Origin: Acidovorax sp. 107
Lineage (GTDB): Bacteria; Pseudomonadota; Gammaproteobacteria; Burkholderiales; Burkholderiaceae_C
Assembly (NCBI RefSeq): GCF_003058055.1
Contig: NZ_QBTZ01000001.1
Span: forward strand, 3,056,001 to 3,120,000
DNA length: 64,000 nt
Direction of reading: 5' to 3'
Shown piece by piece: positions 15,924-24,053 of the stretch (positions are counted from its first letter, which is position 1; each line of letters starts with the position of its first letter). The position numbers and the translations under genes were made by a program. The notes beneath the pieces are model-generated. The model did no database searches, was not told where the DNA came from, and saw nothing but the letters and a program-made list of their open reading frames with translations.

Positions 15924-16520
15924 TCACACCTTGATGGAAGTCCCCGTCGCATAAAACTGCCCGCCCGCCACGTAGTGCAGCGTGCGCAGGTCTTCAGGCC
16001 CGGTGTCGAACTCCCAGTGCCCGTTGCGGAACACGCGGTCGTCGGCCCAGGCGGCCACCACTTCGCCAATGAAGAGGTCGTAGGCCTGCTGGTTGTGCGG
16101 CTCGGGGACCACGCGGCACAGCAGCCAGGCGGCGCAGCCTTGCACCAGTGGGGGCGTGGTCTGCACGGGCTGGCCCGGTGCTTCAAACAACTCCACGCCA
16201 TGGCGCTGCAGCTTGTCGGGCATGGTCTTGGCGCTGTCGGTGCCCAGCGCGACGGTGAGCGCCGCCAGGGGCACGGTGGGCAGCTGCAGCGCAAACAACC
16301 CGCTGGCCTCCACCAGCTCGCGCGTGCGGGTGGCCTTGTCGAGCACCACCGTGACCTTGGGCGGCGCAAAGTCCAGCGCGCAGGCCCAGGCGGCGGCCAT
16401 CACGTTGTGCTGGCCCGCGTGCGCGGTCGACACCAGCACGGTGGGGCCGTGGTTGAGCAGGCGGTAGGCCTTGTCGAGAGGCACGGGGGTGACGTGGGGG
16501 TGGGAGGCAGTGGGCAGCAT
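15924..16520 (-). CDS. Flavin reductase-like domain protein (FMN-binding split barrel)
   Basis: The 198-residue protein matches flavin-reductase-like proteins: VLVSTAHAGQHNVMAAAWAC near the start, then a LDKATRTRELVEASGLFAL segment and IGEVVAAWADDRVF. Such proteins reduce FMN with NAD(P)H or bind FMN as oxidoreductases, often feeding a monooxygenase. No monooxygenase is adjacent, so the partner is unknown. No strong ribosome site is visible before the ATG at 16520. Confidence 0.85.
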   Translation of the reverse strand: MLPTASHPHVTPVPLDKAYRLLNHGPTVLVSTAHAGQHNVMAAAWACALDFAPPKVTVVLDKATRTRELVEASGLFALQLPTVPLAALTVALGTDSAKTMPDKLQRHGVELFEAPGQPVQTTPPLVQGCAAWLLCRVVPEPHNQQAYDLFIGEVVAAWADDRVFRNGHWEFDTGPEDLRTLHYVAGGQFYATGTSIKV

Positions 16521-16841
16521 GGGGTGTCAAGGCCTGTTCAGAGGGCGATACCAAGCGGTGGGGGCGGGGCGCAGAGCCAGTGGGTGTTGACGACGTTCGC
16601 TACAAATTACATAGCTACTCAGACATATTGCACTAGCACTACAGCGCATTTTGACCGCAAACCGGCCTCCGTACCGGCTATGGGGCTGCTGTGGAGCCAG
16701 GGCGGCGCGCGCAGCCGTGGCGGCCGTGCAGGGCCCTTTGGCGCCCGGCGTGCATGACGGACTGGTTCCGCGTTGCCCTAACATCGCCCGGCCAGTCCGT
16801 TGGCTACAACCCGCCCCCAAGGGGCCTACAGGAGACGATGA
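16521..16841. other. 321-bp divergent intergenic region with dispersed repeat copy 3
   Basis: The space between the flavin reductase and the VOC gene holds, at 16600-16655, an element with ACATAGCTAC, a variable part and GCACTAGCACTACAG, the most diverged copy of the TAGCGCTA-type repeat. The rest is GC-rich with no credible ORF. Confidence 0.6.
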
Positions 16842-17225
16842 ATGTTCAGTCATGTGATGGTCGGTGTGAACGACCTGGAGCGGTCCAAGACGTTTTATGA
16901 CGCGCTGCTGGGCACGCTGGGCGTGCCGCCCGGCCTGGCCAACAAGAACCGCTATTTCTATCGCGGCCCCACCGGTACCTTTGGCATCACCACGCCCATC
17001 AACGGCGAGGCCGCCACCTTTGCCAATGGCGGCACGATCGGGTTTGTGATGCAGTCGCCCGAGCAAGCCGATGCCTTTCATGCAGCCGGCGTGGCCCACG
17101 GCGGCACCACCTGCGAAGACCCACCGGGCTGGCGCGAAGGCCCCGGCGGCAAGCTGTACCTGGCGTATCTGCGCGACCCGGACGGCAACAAGATCTGTGC
17201 ACTGCACCGCCCACCCCAGGCGTAG
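16842..17225 (+). CDS. VOC/glyoxalase-fold protein
   Basis: A 127-residue single-domain VOC protein: FSHVMVGVNDLERSKTFYDA at the start, YRGPTGTFGIT in the middle and YLRDPDGNKICALH at the end. The fold binds a divalent metal through His/Glu residues and supports isomerase, dioxygenase or resistance activities; H4 and E-rich positions are compatible with metal binding. GGAG at 16831 sets the start. Its stop abuts the stop of the convergent membrane gene. The substrate is unknown. Confidence 0.88.
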   Translation: MFSHVMVGVNDLERSKTFYDALLGTLGVPPGLANKNRYFYRGPTGTFGITTPINGEAATFANGGTIGFVMQSPEQADAFHAAGVAHGGTTCEDPPGWREGPGGKLYLAYLRDPDGNKICALHRPPQA

Positions 17226-17828
17226 TCAACGGGCGGGGTAGCCCGTGCTGCCCCTGTGGCGCTGCAGCCAGCGTGTGGCGCCCCGTGCGCCGTGGCACGC
17301 TGCGCTGGCCGTGACGGCAGTGGCCGCCAGCATGGCCACGGTGTGCACGCCCAGCGCGGCCAGCGCCAGCAGCAAGGGGGTGGAGGATGCACCTGCACCT
17401 GCCGCGCCATTGCCCAGGCACAGCGGTGCCAGCGCGGGCACCAGCGCCAGCCCCGCGCCGTGCGCGGTGGCGGCCCCCAGCGACCACAGGGCCATGCCCA
17501 CCGGCCCGGCGGGCTTGCGCGGGCGATGCAGAGTGCGACCCGGCCGATGCGCGACAGCCAGCGCCAGCGCCACCCTTCCACACAACCCGCCCGCCACGGC
17601 CCACAGCACAGGCCGGGACAGCGACAGGCCCCCCACCACCGCAGCAGCCGTCAGTGCCACCGATGCCAGGTGCCCGGCGGCCATGGGCAGCAGCGCGCGC
17701 AGCGGCACGCTGCGGTCGTTGGCGTGCAGGCTCCAGGCAGTGGCCAGCCCCCAGCCCGTGAGGGGGTTGAGCCCATGCAGTGCGCCCATGGCGGCGATGG
17801 CGAGCCAGGGCCAGAGGGTGGTGTCCAT
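17226..17828 (-). CDS. Integral membrane protein with conserved histidine motifs
   Basis: A 200-residue protein with about six hydrophobic segments. Histidines lie within or beside membrane helices: GALHGLNPLTGW at the start, MAAGHLAS, ATAHGAGLALVP and LGVHTVAM. This recalls metal-ion exporters such as the NicO/UreH groups but I cannot assign a family. It is the last gene of a minus-strand cluster, 25 bp after the DUF899 gene, so probably co-transcribed with it. The ATG at 17828 is chosen over upstream codons because the first helix begins just after it. Confidence 0.7.
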   Translation of the reverse strand: MDTTLWPWLAIAAMGALHGLNPLTGWGLATAWSLHANDRSVPLRALLPMAAGHLASVALTAAAVVGGLSLSRPVLWAVAGGLCGRVALALAVAHRPGRTLHRPRKPAGPVGMALWSLGAATAHGAGLALVPALAPLCLGNGAAGAGASSTPLLLALAALGVHTVAMLAATAVTASAACHGARGATRWLQRHRGSTGYPAR

Positions 17829-17853
17829 GATCGTGGTCTTGGTCGTGTGTTGC

Positions 17854-18675
17854 TCAGCCCCGTGCGGAACAGCACCCACCCGGCGCGGGGTGGGACGGGG
17901 CGGCCTGAGGTGCCTGCGCAGTGGACGAAGCCGCGGAGCCAGCCGGTGCCTGGGCGGGCGCGTACCGGTCGTGGTGGCGCACCCAGTCCATGGGGTAGGC
18001 CGGGTTGGTCTCGTGGCGGCCTTGGGGCGTGAGGTCCAGCAACTGGTAGGTACCCATCATGGCCTCCACGCCGCGCCCGAAGGTGGAGTAGGCGTGGAAC
18101 ACCTCGCCCGCATCGCTGCGCACAAACACGCTGAGGCCCGGGGCCTCGTCGGCGGGGAACGGCCGCATGCCGTAGTTGTAGAGCACCTCGCCATTGCCGT
18201 GTGCGCGCTGCTCGGGCGTGAAGCTCACGGCAAAGTCGTGGTTGAAGTCGCTGCCGTGCGACGACGCCCAGCGGAACTGCCAGCCCATGCGCTGGCGAAA
18301 GCGCTCGATCTCGGCCAGCGGCGCGCGCGACACGGCGAGCACCGATACGTCACGGTGTTGCAGGTGCAGCTCCATGCCGCCCATGTGGTCGGCCATGAAC
18401 GAGCAGCTGGGGCAGCCCTGCTCCCACCCCGGGCCAAACATGAAGTGCTGCACCAGCAACTGGCTACGGCCGTCGAACAGGTCGGCCAAGGCGCGCGGGC
18501 CCTGCAGCGTGTCCAGCGTGTAGCGCTTGTCCACGCGGGTCCAGGGCAGTGCGCGGCGCTGCGCGGCGACCTCGTCATGCAGACGGGTCAGCGCCTTCTC
18601 GCGGTCCAGCAGCGCGTGGCGCTGGGCCAGCCATTGGTCGGCAGAAACCACGGGGTGGGGGGTGGGTGCGTTCAT
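17854..18675 (-). CDS. DUF899 thioredoxin-like protein
   Basis: The 273-residue protein matches DUF899: an N-terminal helix region ending LPWTRVDKRYTLDT, then a thioredoxin-like core with GPGWEQGCPSCSFMADHM (a CPSC redox-type motif), VSRAPLAEIERFRQRMGW and SSHGSDFNHDFAVSF. It probably acts in the cytoplasm as a redox or small-molecule-binding protein; biochemistry is not established. AGGAG lies 7 bases before the ATG at 18675. The C-terminal 35 residues are Ala/Pro-rich and end GGCCSARG. Confidence 0.87.
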   Translation of the reverse strand: MNAPTPHPVVSADQWLAQRHALLDREKALTRLHDEVAAQRRALPWTRVDKRYTLDTLQGPRALADLFDGRSQLLVQHFMFGPGWEQGCPSCSFMADHMGGMELHLQHRDVSVLAVSRAPLAEIERFRQRMGWQFRWASSHGSDFNHDFAVSFTPEQRAHGNGEVLYNYGMRPFPADEAPGLSVFVRSDAGEVFHAYSTFGRGVEAMMGTYQLLDLTPQGRHETNPAYPMDWVRHHDRYAPAQAPAGSAASSTAQAPQAAPSHPAPGGCCSARG

Positions 18676-18850
18676 CGGGGTGCTCCTGGTAGGTAGTGGA
18701 TGACGTTGCGGGATGGGATGGAGGAGTGCACGGGGAGGGCGGCGCCGACAGGCGCACCGCTCCCCGGCCTGCGGCATCGCCTGATGCGCGCAGGGCCTGT
18801 GGTGGCAAAGGTGGTGGTGGGTGCGGCGGGGCGCCGCGTCACTCAGGGGG

Positions 18851-19549
18851 TCAGAGCCGGGCCGCCTTGGGCCGGCGCACGGCGCGGACCTTGCCGCTGC
18901 CGCCGCCCCCGCAGTAGAAGAGGTCGGCGCCGTCGGATTCGAGGCCGCTCACGCCCATGCCCATGCCCTGCGGCATATCGAGCTGCTGCAGCACGGCGCC
19001 GGTGGCGGGGTCGATGTGGCGCAGCGTGCTTTCGTCGCCCTCCCAGGTGCCATGCCACAGCTCGCCGTCCGCCCAGGTCACGCCGGTCACGAAGCGGTCG
19101 GTTTCGATGGTGCGCCGGATGGCGCCGGTGGCCGGGTCGATCTGGTGGATCTTGCGGTCGCGGTACTGGCCCACCCACAGGCTGCCCTCGGCCCAGGTGA
19201 GGCCCGAGTCGTTGCCTTTGCCGGGCGCGGGAATGGAGGCCACCACCTCGCCGGTAGCGGGGTCGATCTTGTCGATGCGCGCCTCGGTGATCTGGTACAG
19301 GTGCCTGCCGTCAAACGCGGTGCCTGCATCGCTGGCCACGGCCAGCGTGCGCCGGGTTTCTCCGGTGGCGGCATCAAAGGCCACCAGGTGCGCCCCCGTG
19401 GCGGCCCAGACATGCTGGCCGTCGTGGGTCACGCCGCTCACGCTGTCCGCGCCCGCAAAGGGGCCGTATTCGCGCACGATCTCGGCAGGCTGTGAGGGCT
19501 GGTGGCGGGTGGCGGCAGGTGTCGGGTCGTCGTGGGTGCATGCGGTCAT
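18851..19549 (-). CDS. Beta-propeller repeat protein (glutamine cyclotransferase / Vgb-like)
   Basis: A 232-residue protein built of about five repeats, each containing a D-x-TG element (AFDAATGETRR, KIDPATGEVVA, QIDPATGAIRR, HIDPATGAVLQ) and a W-rich strand (GLTWAEGSLWVGQ, GVTWADGELWHG). Such repeats form a propeller as in glutamine cyclotransferases or streptogramin lyase. No signal peptide is seen. A strong AGGAG lies 6 bases before ATG 19549, marking this as a gene in its own right, although the same frame continues upstream into the damaged regulator without a stop. Confidence 0.85.
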   Translation of the reverse strand: MTACTHDDPTPAATRHQPSQPAEIVREYGPFAGADSVSGVTHDGQHVWAATGAHLVAFDAATGETRRTLAVASDAGTAFDGRHLYQITEARIDKIDPATGEVVASIPAPGKGNDSGLTWAEGSLWVGQYRDRKIHQIDPATGAIRRTIETDRFVTGVTWADGELWHGTWEGDESTLRHIDPATGAVLQQLDMPQGMGMGVSGLESDGADLFYCGGGGSGKVRAVRRPKAARL

Positions 19550-19593
19550 CGTTGGCTCCTGTAGGGTGGCCCGGTGGGGGCTTGGCGTCCACT

Positions 19594-20617
19594 TTATGCA
19601 ATTGGCAGCGCAGCGGGGAGTAACAAGATCGTCGTGAATCCGGACAGCGGCGGCGCCAGCCAGCGCTGCGCACGCGCGCGGCCGCAGGAGCGCGCGCAGG
19701 CGCCCCACTTCCACCCGCAGCCGCGCGCGGTGGGTGTCGTCAGGGTGGCGGGTGCGAAAGGCCTCGGCGATCAGCGCCTCGCGGTCTGCGTCGCCGGGCC
19801 AGGCTTGCGCCAGCGCGCGGGCGAGGGCAAACAGAATGGGTCGGCGTGCCAGTGGTTGCCAGACGGCGGTGGCGTCTGCGGCGGACAAGTCAACGCCCAC
19901 CCCCACGCAGCGCCGGCACGCGTCCACCACCAGCGCGCCAGACGCCAGCAGGTCGGCCACCTCTGACAGGCGCAGCGGCTGGTCCACCCCTGCCCCCACG
20001 CGGCGCGCAGCGGGCTGGTCCAGCAGCGCGCGCGCCTGCGCCACCTCGGCCAGCAGGGCCGGTACGCGGGCTTGCTGGGCGGCCTCCTGCGCGCGGTCCA
20101 GGGCCGCGCGGGCGGCGGCCATGTGCAGCGAGCGCAGTGCCAGCTCGGCGCTGGTCAGGTCGGTCATGGCCCGCAGGGCGGGGGGCAGGCCGTCCGCTGA
20201 GGGGGCGGGAGCCACGGAGGCCATGGCGGCAGCGGCTTCGTCCAGCCGGCCGATGCGCAGCAGCCGCCGCGCCGCAATCAGCCAGGCCTGTGTGGCGTTG
20301 GCAGTGTCGCCATGGGCTTGCAGCGTGTCGGCGGCCTCGAGCAGCGGGCGGGGTGACCCGCCCAGGTCGCGCATGGCCAGCGCCACCTCGGCCTCGGCCA
20401 CCACGCAGCGGGCACGCGCCTGGGCTTCGTGGGAGCCAAAGGCGCGCGCCGCCTGCCGCAGCAGGTCGCGCGCACGGGGGTGCTCGCCCAGCTGCGCCAT
20501 GGCAATGCCGCGCAAGGCCAGGGCGGGCGGGTCGTCGCGCAGGGCCACGCGCTTGAGGGCGCCCAGCGGGTCCCCGGCAGCCAGTGCGCGGGCAGATGCG
20601 GAGATCAGCGAATCCAT
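19594..20617 (-). pseudogene. Regulator with TPR-like N-terminal region; C-terminal helix-turn-helix lost by internal deletion
   Basis: From ATG 20617 (MDSLISASARALAAGDPLGAL) the protein is Ala/Arg-rich and helical with TPR-like pairs, and reaches HRARLRVEVGRLRALLRP. Family members as I remember them continue for about 100 residues with a winged helix and end with an RRW...PPxPGFTTTLLLP tail. Here that tail (QRWLAPPLSGFTTILLLP, stop at 19594) is present but in another frame, joined directly after LLRP near 19674-19691. The deletion removed the DNA-binding part and shifted the frame, so translation runs on into the propeller gene. Probably non-functional as a regulator. A sequencing error is a less likely explanation, because a whole domain is missing. 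Confidence 0.7.
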
Positions 20618-20728
20618 GGGCCACAGACTACACGCCCGCCGCAGCCGCCGTCACGCCCACGCCAGGCACCCGGCCGGGTGCGGGATACTCTGGCGCTTTG
20701 CTGCTTTCACCGCCACAAGGACCGCCCA

Positions 20729-21337
20729 TTGAAATCCGCCAGTGCCACCACCTTCGACGAGGCCTACTACCAGCGCTTCTATTTCGACAAGAAAACCAGC
20801 GTGGTGGACCCGCAGCACTTGGAGCGCCTGGGCACCTTCGTGTGCAGCTACCTCAAGTACCTGCGTGTACCGGTGCGCCGCGTGCTCGACGTGGGCTGCG
20901 GCATCGGGCTGTGGAGGGACATCATGGCGCAGCACTTTCCCGCCGCCATTTATCAGGGCGTGGAGTTCAGCCCCTACCTGTGCGAGCGCTTCGGCTGGCA
21001 GCAGGGATCGGTGGTGGACTATGCGGCGAGCGAGCCGTTCGACTTTGTGATCTGCCAGGGGGTGTTGCCCTACCTGAGCCCGCCCGACCTGAAGGCCGCC
21101 CTGCACAACCTGGGCCGCCTGAGCCGGGGCGCGCTGTATGTCGAAGCGGTCTCGCGCGAGGATTTCGAGCGCGACATCATCGACGAGGACATCACCGACA
21201 ACCGCGTGTTCCGCCACCGTGCCGATCTCTACCGGCGCGGGCTGCAAGAGGGCGCCATCGAGCTGGGCGGCGGCGTGTGGCTCAGCCGCAAGGCGGAGGT
21301 GCCGCTGTTTGCGCTGGAGCAGGCGGGCGGCCAGTGA
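20729..21337 (+). CDS. Class I SAM-dependent methyltransferase
   Basis: A 202-residue Rossmann-fold methyltransferase with motif I VLDVGCGIGLWRDIM, motif II GVEFSPYLCER and a post-motif FDFVICQGVLPYL. The start is TTG 20729, preceded by CAAGGA with good spacing; no ATG is nearby. Its stop overlaps the GTG start of the DTW gene as GTGA, so the two are probably translated together and may act in the same RNA-modification context. The substrate is not evident. Confidence 0.88.
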   Translation: MKSASATTFDEAYYQRFYFDKKTSVVDPQHLERLGTFVCSYLKYLRVPVRRVLDVGCGIGLWRDIMAQHFPAAIYQGVEFSPYLCERFGWQQGSVVDYAASEPFDFVICQGVLPYLSPPDLKAALHNLGRLSRGALYVEAVSREDFERDIIDEDITDNRVFRHRADLYRRGLQEGAIELGGGVWLSRKAEVPLFALEQAGGQ

Positions 21338-22077
21338 ACGACTCCACGCCCCCGGCCCCCCATGCGGTAGCCCGCCTGCGCGCCGAGCGCCTGGCCCGCA
21401 GCGCCAAACCCTTTTTGGCCCGTGGCGGCCCCAAGGGTGAGCGCTGCGCGGGCTGCCGCCTGGTGCCCAGCCACTGCATCTGCGCGCTGCGGCCTGCGCT
21501 GCCCACGCGCGCGGGCATGTGCCTACTGATGGCCGACATCGAGCCCCTCAAGCCCAGCAACACCGGCTGGCTGATTGCCGATGTGGTGGCCGACACCTAT
21601 GCCTTTGGCTGGGCGCGCACCGAGGTGCACCCCGAGCTGCTGGCGCTGCTGGCCGACCCGCAGTGGCAGCCGTATGTGGTGTTCCCCGGCGAGTTCGTGG
21701 CACCCGAGCGCGTGGTCACGCAGGTGACCACGGCCGAGGGCAAACGCCCGCTGTTCGTGCTGCTCGACGCCACCTGGCCCGAGGCGCGCAAGATGTTCCG
21801 CAAGAGCCCCTACCTCAACCACCTCCCCGTGCTGAGCCTGCAGCCCGAGCAGATCTCGCGCTACCACCTGCGCCGGTCCACGCGCATGGACCACTTCTGC
21901 ACCTCCGAGGTCGGCGCGCTGTGCCTGGAACTGGCGGGCGAGCTGCAAGCCGCGCAGGCGCTGGAGGCATATCTGGACGTGTTCACCCACCACTACCTGC
22001 AGGCCAAGCACCAGTTGCCAGTGGCTGCGGACGATGCCACGCACCTGCGGCTGCGCGCCCTGGCCACGCCCCCCTGA
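21334..22077 (+). CDS. DTW-domain protein, probable tRNA acp3U aminocarboxypropyltransferase
   Basis: The 247-residue protein carries the family signature LDATWPEARKM (DxTW) and a Cys-rich N-terminal knuckle ERCAGCRLVPSHCIC, a likely metal site. TapT/DTW enzymes transfer the 3-amino-3-carboxypropyl group of SAM to uridine in tRNA. The C-terminal half has RRSTRMDHFCTSEVGAL, also conserved. GTG start 21334 overlaps the methyltransferase stop. It is about 40 residues longer at the N-terminus than minimal family members. Confidence 0.85.
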   Translation: MNDSTPPAPHAVARLRAERLARSAKPFLARGGPKGERCAGCRLVPSHCICALRPALPTRAGMCLLMADIEPLKPSNTGWLIADVVADTYAFGWARTEVHPELLALLADPQWQPYVVFPGEFVAPERVVTQVTTAEGKRPLFVLLDATWPEARKMFRKSPYLNHLPVLSLQPEQISRYHLRRSTRMDHFCTSEVGALCLELAGELQAAQALEAYLDVFTHHYLQAKHQLPVAADDATHLRLRALATPP

Positions 22078-22135
22078 GCCGGTTCGCACCGGTGGCCGTT
22101 GCCCGTGCGGGCCAGCCTGCTCACCACGCCCGCGG

Positions 22136-22780
22136 TCAGCCCCCGCGCTGCGATTGCGCCGCATCCGCCGGTGCAAAGCCCCGGCTGAGGTAACGCGAAC
22201 CCTGCAACCCGAACCGCCAGGGCATGTTCACCGCCTTGCTGATGCCGATGCGGGGCCCAGCCACCACCGGCTGCGCGCGGCGGTGCTCGGGCGCGGGCTC
22301 CAGCAGCGCAAAGGGCGGCGCGTTCAGCGGCAGGTGGTTGAAGCTGGCGTCAATGCCCAGTGCCTGCGCCAGCCGGCCGGGCCCGGCGCACAGCAGCCTG
22401 GCGTCTTGCATGCCACCACGCCGTGCGCGCATCACGTCCAGCCCGTGGGTGGGTTCCAGGGCCCGCAGCAGCACGCCCGCGCCGTGCCCCGCCTCGCGGC
22501 ACACGGTGTTGATGCACCAGTGCAGCCCATACGAGCGGTACACGTATGCCCGGCCGGGCGGGCCGAACATCGCGGCATTGCGCGCCGTGGGGCCGCTGTA
22601 GGTGTGCGATGCGGCATCGGCCTGGTCGTAGGCCTCGGTCTCCACGATGCGGCCGCCCACGCCGTCCACCCACAGCGTCACGCCGATCAGGCGCTGCGCC
22701 ACCGTGGGGGCGGGGGCACTGAAGTCGATGAGCGCCGGCACGAGCGACGGCTCGGGCAGCGAGGGATGGAACGGGGACAT
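22136..22780 (-). CDS. 3-methyladenine DNA glycosylase (AAG/MPG family)
   Basis: A 214-residue base-excision glycosylase that removes alkylated purines. Family motifs: AQRLIGVTLW near the N-terminus, VETEAYDQADAASHTYSGPT (catalytic Glu in ETEAY), RNAAMFGPPGRAYVYRSYGLHWCINTV, then GPGRLAQALGI and PRIGISKA. Length and motif order fit the monomeric AAG type. It stands alone, convergent with the DTW gene and divergent from the small zinc-knuckle gene. Confidence 0.92.
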   Translation of the reverse strand: MSPFHPSLPEPSLVPALIDFSAPAPTVAQRLIGVTLWVDGVGGRIVETEAYDQADAASHTYSGPTARNAAMFGPPGRAYVYRSYGLHWCINTVCREAGHGAGVLLRALEPTHGLDVMRARRGGMQDARLLCAGPGRLAQALGIDASFNHLPLNAPPFALLEPAPEHRRAQPVVAGPRIGISKAVNMPWRFGLQGSRYLSRGFAPADAAQSQRGG

Positions 22781-22979
22781 GCCCGGATGCTAGTCCACGC
22801 GCGGCATGCGGCACAATCGCGCCCCGCACAACGCCTTTGGGTTCCACGCCCCGGCCGACCCACCCCCACCCCTTGCGCGCCCGGGCGCCCCGGTTCGCAC
22901 TACAGTCGTTCCTCGCGCACCAAGGCCCTGGGGCTGAAGGCGCGCTATTCCCTTGATCACCCGAAACGAAAGAGCTCCC

Positions 22980-23231
22980 ATGACCAAAGACTTGGCCCGC
23001 CAGCGTGAACTCCAGCCCATGGTGCTGTGCGAGCCCTGCCAGGGCATCCAGCGCAACTGGCGCAAGGCCCCTGGCCACGCCGAACTGGTGCAACGCGGCA
23101 ACCGCAAGGAAGACCGCGAAGACGGCACCGTCACCATCACCCGCTACGTGTGCGACCGCTGCGGCACCGCGTGGGAGTACGAGAACGACAAGAACAACCA
23201 GCGGGCAGGCTGGTCGGTGGTGGGGCGCTGA
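22980..23231 (+). CDS. Small protein with two CxxC knuckles
   Basis: An 83-residue protein with CEPC near residue 17 and CDRC near residue 59, separated by a charged region (RKEDREDGTVTITRYV) and followed by GTAWEYENDKNNQRAGW. The pattern predicts a zinc ribbon. The family is not recognised. ATG 22980 is preferred over TTG 22953. It is monocistronic, between the glycosylase and the DUF1439 gene. Confidence 0.7.
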   Translation: MTKDLARQRELQPMVLCEPCQGIQRNWRKAPGHAELVQRGNRKEDREDGTVTITRYVCDRCGTAWEYENDKNNQRAGWSVVGR

Positions 23232-23317
23232 GCACAACCCATGCCCCGGTGCCAAAGCCGCCACGCGGGCAGACCACCTGGTTGCCAGCGCGCCATCTCC
23301 CTGCCAGCCAATGCACC

Positions 23318-23364
23318 TGTTTTGATAGCTACACAGGTATATGGCACTAGCGCTACCGCCCTGT
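23318..23364. repeat. Dispersed TAGCGCTA-type repeat, copy 4
   Basis: TGTTTTGATAGCTAC, a variable part with GGTATATG, then GCACTAGCGCTACCGCC. This is the best-preserved intergenic copy and nearly matches the reversed copy inside tcuA at 51921. Confidence 0.7.
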
Positions 23365-23423
23365 AGATCGCATATTCACCTGCGCGAGGGCCATAACCAG
23401 CGCACGGGCACCTTTTTGCGCCC

Positions 23424-23438
23424 CCGGTGTCACACCGG
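23424..23438. promoter_or_regulatory. Perfect dyad before the DUF1439 gene
   Basis: CCGGTGTCACACCGG is perfectly symmetric around one base and is followed by TTTT. It lies 18 bp before the DUF1439 start, so it could be an operator or a short hairpin in the leader. Confidence 0.4.
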
Positions 23439-23456
23439 TTTTGACGGAGAGCGCCC

Positions 23457-24029
23457 ATGCTGCATCGCAGACGATTCCTGACCGCAACGACCCGTGGCCT
23501 CGCCCTGGGCGGCGTGGCGCTGCTGGCGGCGCGGGGCGCACAGGCCCAGCCCAGCTACACCGTGCCCCTGGCCCAGCTGCAGGCCATGGTGGACCCCAAA
23601 TTTCCCCGCAGCGTGCCAGTGCAAGGCCTGTTCAACCTGACCGTGCAGACGCCGCACCTGCGCCTGCTGCCCGAGGTGAACCGCCTCGGCGCGGCCATGG
23701 CGCTCGACGTGGCCGGCCCGGCTTTGCGGCGCAGCTACCCCGGCAGTCTGGATGTGGAATTTGCGCTGCGCTACGAGGCCAGCGACCGTACGCTGCGCGC
23801 CCACCAGATCCAGCTCGGTCGCATGGAGTTTCCCAGCCTGCGCCCGGCGGTGACCGAGCTGCTCAATGCCTACGGCCCGCAGCTGGCCGAGCAGTCCCTG
23901 CGCGAGGTCACGCTGCACCAGCTGCGCCCGCAAGACACGGCGGTGTTCGACGGCCTGGGCCTGCAGCCAGGGCCCATCACCGTGACGGCCAAGGGGCTGA
24001 CCGTGGCGTTTGTGACCAAGGCGCCCTGA
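23457..24029 (+). CDS. DUF1439-family exported protein
   Basis: The 190-residue protein has an export signal with a twin-arginine-like start (HRRRFLTATTRGLAL) and cleavage near ARGAQA. The mature part shows the DUF1439 pattern: TVPLAQLQAMVDPKFP, then DVAGPALRRSYPGSLDVEF and LHQLRPQDTAVF. E. coli YceB is a lipoprotein relative; this one has no lipobox. It probably resides in the periplasm; function is unknown. GGAGA at 23446 sets the start. Confidence 0.8.
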   Translation: MLHRRRFLTATTRGLALGGVALLAARGAQAQPSYTVPLAQLQAMVDPKFPRSVPVQGLFNLTVQTPHLRLLPEVNRLGAAMALDVAGPALRRSYPGSLDVEFALRYEASDRTLRAHQIQLGRMEFPSLRPAVTELLNAYGPQLAEQSLREVTLHQLRPQDTAVFDGLGLQPGPITVTAKGLTVAFVTKAP

Positions 24030-24053
24030 GTACAGACGCTAGGCCCCCTGCGC

